From Sipunculus nudus (taxonomy: Eukaryota; Annelida; Sipuncula; Golfingiida; Sipunculidae): a stretch of DNA of 64,000 nucleotides. The stretch spans positions 47,027,178 through 47,091,177 of the forward strand of contig CM049307.1 of assembly GCA_026874595.1 (NCBI GenBank). Direction: 5' to 3'. Made by a program: the position numbers and the translations under genes. Position 1 is the stretch's first letter; each line of letters opens with the position of its first letter. Positions 59,789-64,000 of this stretch are shown in pieces. A model generated the notes under the pieces. The model was not told the origin of the DNA, ran no database searches, and saw nothing but the letters and a program-made list of their open reading frames with translations.

Positions 59789-59905
59789 ATCGCATTGTGC
59801 ATCCAACTTAAAGTTCAAACCCGCCACACAGCGCCCTCATCGGTTTACCCCGAAAAATACTTGCTATACAAAATAGCGGTTAAAGCGAAGGTTATAGGTG
59901 TGTCA
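59789..59905. mobile_element. MITE family C fragment between the inverted arms
   Basis: TATCGCATTGTGCATCCAAC is the reverse of the block AGTTGGATGCACAATGCGAT at 36683-36703. ACTTGCTATACAAAATAGCG then GTTAAAGCGAAGG matches the right half of that element in forward orientation. The two parts are therefore rearranged relative to 36541-36854. Confidence 0.6.
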
Positions 59906-59921
59906 TATAACAGAAGTGAAT

Positions 59922-60105
59922 CTAGGGGACCATCCCCCCCCCCCCCCCCACGTATTGAGCCATAGCAACCTTTTTTCAAGGGTGTCGGACCATTTTTTAA
60001 GGCCTGGGCATCAGCTTTTTGGGACCTGGAAACATTTTTTTAAGTTTTATCATTGGTCCTTCCGGGTTGGACCCCTCCTTTTCCTACCTTCTGAATCTGC
60101 CCATG
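59922..60105 (-). repeat. Right arm of the ~180-bp inverted repeat pair
   Basis: Read in reverse: TAGGAAAAGGAGGGGTCCAA, CCAATGATAAAACTT, CCAGGTCCC and CCCAGGCC, matching the left arm. It ends in 16 C (59934-59949) on the plus strand. Confidence 0.65.
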
Positions 60106-60729
60106 TATAATATCAATGAACGGGGCGCACATAAGTGATTGGTCATATAAGATGTTTACCATTAAATATGGTTAAGACTTTAGAGCTCTGTTATATTATG
60201 AAGCGCGCACAAATACACAACTATTGCTTAAATCCCTGCCGGATTAATATTATTTTATTAAGATATGTTTTTTTAATATAGTGATACATATTGGATTACT
60301 TGGTTGAACTGAAAACTTACTTTATGTAAAGGCAACATAAACGTCGTGTCTTTATTGAAAAGACAACATTATACATTGACTCGCTTTGATCTAGGCCGGA
60401 TGATAAACCTTTACATAGACATTATTGTCATAGAGGCATCGTATTGTTTAGTGGCATCCATTTTAGTTCAGCAATTAATCATCTACCCGAATGTGTCTAG
60501 TGACGTCACTGATGTGCAAGATAAATTTGACATTAGTAATAGACTCTCTTCATTCAGAAGGAAAGATGTTTTACAAGAAAGACTATTAGAGAAAAGATGA
60601 ACTTTCCTTTACGTGTCTTCTCGGATTTCAGAATTGTTTAGCCATTATGCACCTGAGCAAATCAAAAGGTCCGTACAGACACATGTCTAAATTACACCGA
60701 ATATGTTACACGCCCGTGTCCCTTCAGGG
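60106..60729. other. Unique sequence, nothing recognised
   Basis: An 84-codon plus-strand frame at 60346-60600 is open and hydrophobic in its first half; no domain is recognised. TGACGTCA lies at 60501-60508. Confidence 0.35.
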
Positions 60730-60900
60730 GCACCGTACCAGGGGCGTCAGTATAGGGGTGGGGGTATGGCTTTTTAGCAAGGAGATGGTCAATGTTATAG
60801 TCCCCCCTGATTATCAGAGAATAATATTAATATATTTGAAATGAAATATCTTAATAATTAGAATAATAGACTATGGTTCTATTTCTGAGTGTACTATGAA
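60730..60900 (+). repeat. Diverged repeat F, copy 1
   Basis: CCAGGGGCGTCAGTATAGGG, TTTTTAGCAAGGAGATGGTC then AATG, and ATCTTAATAATTAGAATAAT then AGACT follow the same order as in 61555-61735. Confidence 0.55.
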
Positions 60901-61021
60901 ATATTATATATCTAAAAATGGTTTAGAATTAACATATATTTTATACATAATGCCTTATTAATTTAAAACTTCCACTTATTTGTAATATATTTTAAATGAG
61001 TCACAAGACAATTAAAGGTAA

Positions 61022-61091
61022 ATATATATATATATATATTTAAATGTGTGTGTGAGGGTGTGTGTGTATTTGTGTTAATCCCCCCCCCCCC
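61022..61091. repeat. (AT)n, (GT)n and 12 C low-complexity tract
   Basis: About 19 bp of AT, then GTGTGTGTGAGGGTGTGTGTG, then a run of 12 C at 61080-61091. It resembles the simple-repeat cluster inside repeat F copy 2. Confidence 0.9.
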
Positions 61092-61428
61092 GAAGATAAA
61101 TTGACGCCACTGCTCCGTATACTTCACTCTTTCTTTGGCAGCATGAGATAGATGGTAGAATCACTAAGAACTCAAATGGTTTTAAAAAAGATACTTGGGC
61201 GTTCTCTAGGCTAACGTGCTCATTCTGGTATGGTAAATCATACACGAACAGAAATGAAATCGGTATCCGCTTGCGTTCCCGTGAGTCCGTCTCCTTCAAT
61301 ACGCTATATTTCGACGGAAGAAATTTAGCTGCATTTGAACCTTGAAACATATTGCCCGGTATCTCAGACAGCTGCGCCAGGAACTCGATCCAAGCAGCAA
61401 AAGACAGACTGAAACCGAGTCTCTTGGA
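61078..61428 (-). CDS. Open segment of 117 codons, possible exon or captured coding fragment
   Basis: The minus strand is open from a stop at 61429-61431 to a stop at 61075-61077. The first ~90 residues look protein-like: KRLGFSLSFAAWIEFLAQLS, EIPGNMFQGSNAAKFLPSKY, DSRERKRIPISFLFVYDLPY, then QNEHVSLENAQVSFLKPFEF. The last part runs into the poly-C tract as Gly. There is no start codon with supporting context at the upstream end, and no domain is recognised. It lies between two copies of repeat F, so it may be part of a transposable element's decayed gene rather than a host exon. Confidence 0.3.
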
Positions 61429-61549
61429 TTAATCCACTGTTTCTGGAATTGATGACCGGATTTTCACTATACTTGAAGGGAATTTTTAAAATGTTCCACT
61501 GGACTATGCCAACTGTAACCGGTAATATTTTTTTCAGCTAAATGAAAGT

Positions 61550-61800
61550 TCCACACCAGGGGGGTCAGTGTGTGTTCATGTGTGTGTGGGGGAGGGGGGG
61601 ATTTGAGATTACCCCCCCCCCCCCCACACACACACACACACACACACTTTATAGCAAGATGAATGGTCAATGCTATTCAAAGGATAAAAATTACATATAG
61701 GAAATAAGATATATAAATAATTAGAATGATAGTCTTTATATTCAGATTGATAAGGTTTAAGATATATAACTAATTTAAATGATAGACTTTGGTTTCATGT
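61550..61800 (+). repeat. Diverged repeat F, copy 2, with GT/G/C/CA cluster
   Basis: CCAGGGGGGTCAGTGTGTGT leads through (GT)n and G runs to 14 C (61612-61625) and (CA)n. The sequence TTTATAGCAAGATGAATGGT then CAATG follows. The phrase AGATATATAAATAATTAGAA then TGATAG occurs at about 61709 and again, changed, at about 61759. It matches copy 1 over about 100 bp in total. Confidence 0.55.
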
Positions 61801-64000
61801 TGCCTTATCAGTTATAAGGGGCTTAGTTAACAAACCAATAAGCACCATCTGCCTTCAGTCTGCTGCGGCCCAGCAGGTTATAGAGCTATGTGCCAGGCTT
61901 ATTATTTGACAGGTAGATATAACGCAAAAAATCTGTAGTTTTTCGTTCAAATTATTGTGACATAACTAAAGATTCTAACTGTTTTAAATAATATTAGGAA
62001 TCGGTCATAAAATCATATTTGATGATTAAAAGATAAAAAAGATCGAAGATCGATTATTAATCGATTATTTTATGCACTGTCTAAATTTCCTTGAAATATG
62101 CGTTGTATAATTATACCTAAAATATTGACCGAGTAAACTCGGTCTTAACTTGTATATCACGCTGTAAGGTCAAGGTAATAGCCGGGTTGTTGACATTTAT
62201 TCGTTGCACAGGGTTAAATTGCCACAGACAACTGAGGGAAGTCCGCTATGAAGTGTACGACCTTTGGAATTAGGACAAAATGAATAATAACTGTCAAGAG
62301 CAATTCTGTGAGTTAGGACTAGGATCTAAAGACAAACAGAAAACCATAACAGAAAAAATAAATAAATAAAAAAGAAGGAGGAGGCTTGAATATTCATGAG
62401 TCAAGCGTTTTCTTTATTACATACCAGACTTAGCCGGACTGTACCACATTCAACTAGGTCACATTCCCACTATATGATGATATAAGTCTGATTAGTACAT
62501 CTTTTCACATGTTCAAAAATCTGATTTGCTGAGGCAATTTGCTCTCTGGTAAGTACTGTCTAGTATTTTTGCTGAAGATCACTATGTAAAGATTACCCTC
62601 ACGACGTCTAAGCACATGTTCAGATAGTTTTGTTGAGTCTACCCATACGTATCAAAGCAGTTAAAGCGTGTGGCTGCAGCATAGTATGTCGATTAAGTCT
62701 ACCGCGACATGTTTGTATGGATGGAACATGGCGTCAGTGTCCTCCTGAGGTCCATAGTTATTCCCTCAAGGTGTAGAGTCGGTTACTAATAGTGTTTCTC
62801 ACATGCATTTAAATGTTTTCTTGGCGTGTTTCATGCCCTTGTTGACCTAAACGGTCTGCTGAGCTTCACACTGAAACACGATATTCTAATAGAAGGATTA
62901 GCGACAAGTAAGAAAAGTTTACACGATAAACATGCAGTATAGACCTTACTCCCCGCTGAAGTTTGGATATCACAGTGTACTTTACGGATTCAGGCCAGTT
63001 AAATTAAAAGCGTTATTCCGCTAGAAATATTGCCAATACACATCCCCCAATCTCTCTTCTCGCCTTTCGTTTCGCGTTCTTGTGTTCTTATCGAACCCTA
63101 ACAGGTTCAATTCTCCCAGTTTCTCGAAACCGCTCATTGGGGCTGATATTTTGCGTACAAAGTAAAACCTGTCGACATTTTGTAGATACCGGTATATTGT
63201 GAAAAGGAAGGTTTGCCGGACAGGGAACCAGCAGAATTCTTCATTTATAGGGAAGGTAGATCAGATGGATCCCCTCACATAATACAAAAAGTTAATCCCA
63301 CGGTCCCTCTAGTCCTGGCTGACACTCTGGCGTTTGTCTGTGGAAAACCTATAAATATTTATATTCAGTAACGATTTTTCGGGACAAAGTACGGAATTTT
63401 ATTGACTCCGATAGAAGGGTATGCGTTCATCCCAGTTTGTGTGTGTATTTGTTTATAATATAAGGCAATTTCATGAAATTTTCAGGGCATTATGGGAAAA
63501 GGCTATAGAATTAACGACTAGATTATTGTTTAGATCCGGGGATGATCCGGCTTCAGGAACGTCATCAATGAATATAATCATAAATGCGCAGTGACTTATG
63601 CACGAATGCACCTGGGAATATGGACTCAATAAGTAATGCAAACACACGGCAGAGGACAGTATTCCTTAGAACGCAGATTTTAGATTTTACATATTTTTTT
63701 ATGGCAAATGAACTTACGAACCACTTGGAAATTCTGTAGGGAAGTGGCTACGTTCTTGACCGGTCAAGCACCAATATTCAATAATCCACTGTTTGGCAAA
63801 GCCCAGTCATACATGTTGTAACGTGGTCCTCTGGAAAGTCACTTTTTATTATGTCTTCCGCAAACCCCTGGTGCTACTTATAGATATCTAGGATCTACTA
63901 AAGGTCTTTAAAGAACTAATATGGCCACGTCTTTAAGGTTTCATTTATATTCTTATGATTTTATCGCCATTTTTTAAATATATATTTAAATATATACTTG
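61801..64000. other. Unique AT-rich sequence, nothing recognised
   Basis: No open frame of interest, RNA gene or repeat family member is seen to the end of the window. Confidence 0.45.

Noticed and set aside
63090-63125. AGGTTCAATTCTCCC as a tRNA T-arm
   Set aside because: The preceding 50 bp do not supply D or anticodon arms.
1-64000. Retrovirus-like or other capsid- or envelope-bearing element
   Set aside because: No long terminal repeats, primer-binding site, or gag, protease, integrase or envelope motifs were recognised; the only reverse transcriptase is of LINE type.

Overview
The window looks like intergenic or intronic DNA from a large, AT-rich animal genome. The dense short terminal-inverted-repeat elements, L1/Tx1-type LINE, tRNA-headed SINE, long (AT)n tracts and poly-G/poly-C runs are what one sees in marine molluscs, bivalves in particular. 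That assignment is an inference from style, not a match. There are no bacterial features, no operons and no complete protein-coding gene. Almost every short open frame is chance or lies inside a repeat.

Layout. 1-312: end of a TTAA-flanked repeat (family A). 2961-3785: three copies of a ~275-bp tandem unit. 3956-9253: a nearly full-length but decayed LINE, bounded by a 10-bp target duplication, inserted into a ~338-bp tandem array that resumes at 9254-10480. 12864-13159 (-): the best candidate host exon, a probable 3'-terminal coding exon of unknown product. 18788-19159: a tRNA-headed SINE with a 17-bp target duplication. 20980-21530: an element whose ends are arrays of a GAGATCTC-type palindrome. 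22185-22852: compound microsatellite plus a reverse-strand family A copy. 31240-32025: a tandem duplication and a 47-bp minisatellite. 33930-34150: a promoter-like segment. 35181-36498: a 1.3-kb non-autonomous DNA transposon with a 9-10 bp target duplication, followed by a MITE (family C). 38258-38708 and 45420-45717: family B. 41770-43127: two MITEs of one family (D) side by side, each carrying consensus CRE sites. 44885-45411 and 52585-53087: further family A copies. 47677-51620: (AT)n-linked repeats. 54885-55410: a ~153-bp tandem array. 55981-60105: several more inverted-repeat elements.

Function. No genes here can be shown to work together. The only protein machinery recognised is the LINE's own (ORF1 RNA-binding protein; ORF2 endonuclease, reverse transcriptase and zinc knuckle), and it is broken. 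Three isolated open segments (12864-13159, 43657-43870, 61078-61428, all minus strand) could be host exons. A few TATA, CCAAT or CRE clusters could mark promoters; all need transcript evidence.

I did not find a convincing new biological system. The most informative items are the several element families whose exact ends can be read directly, and an apparent excess of the palindrome TGACGTCA, some of it carried by MITEs. No retrovirus-like or LTR element was recognised.
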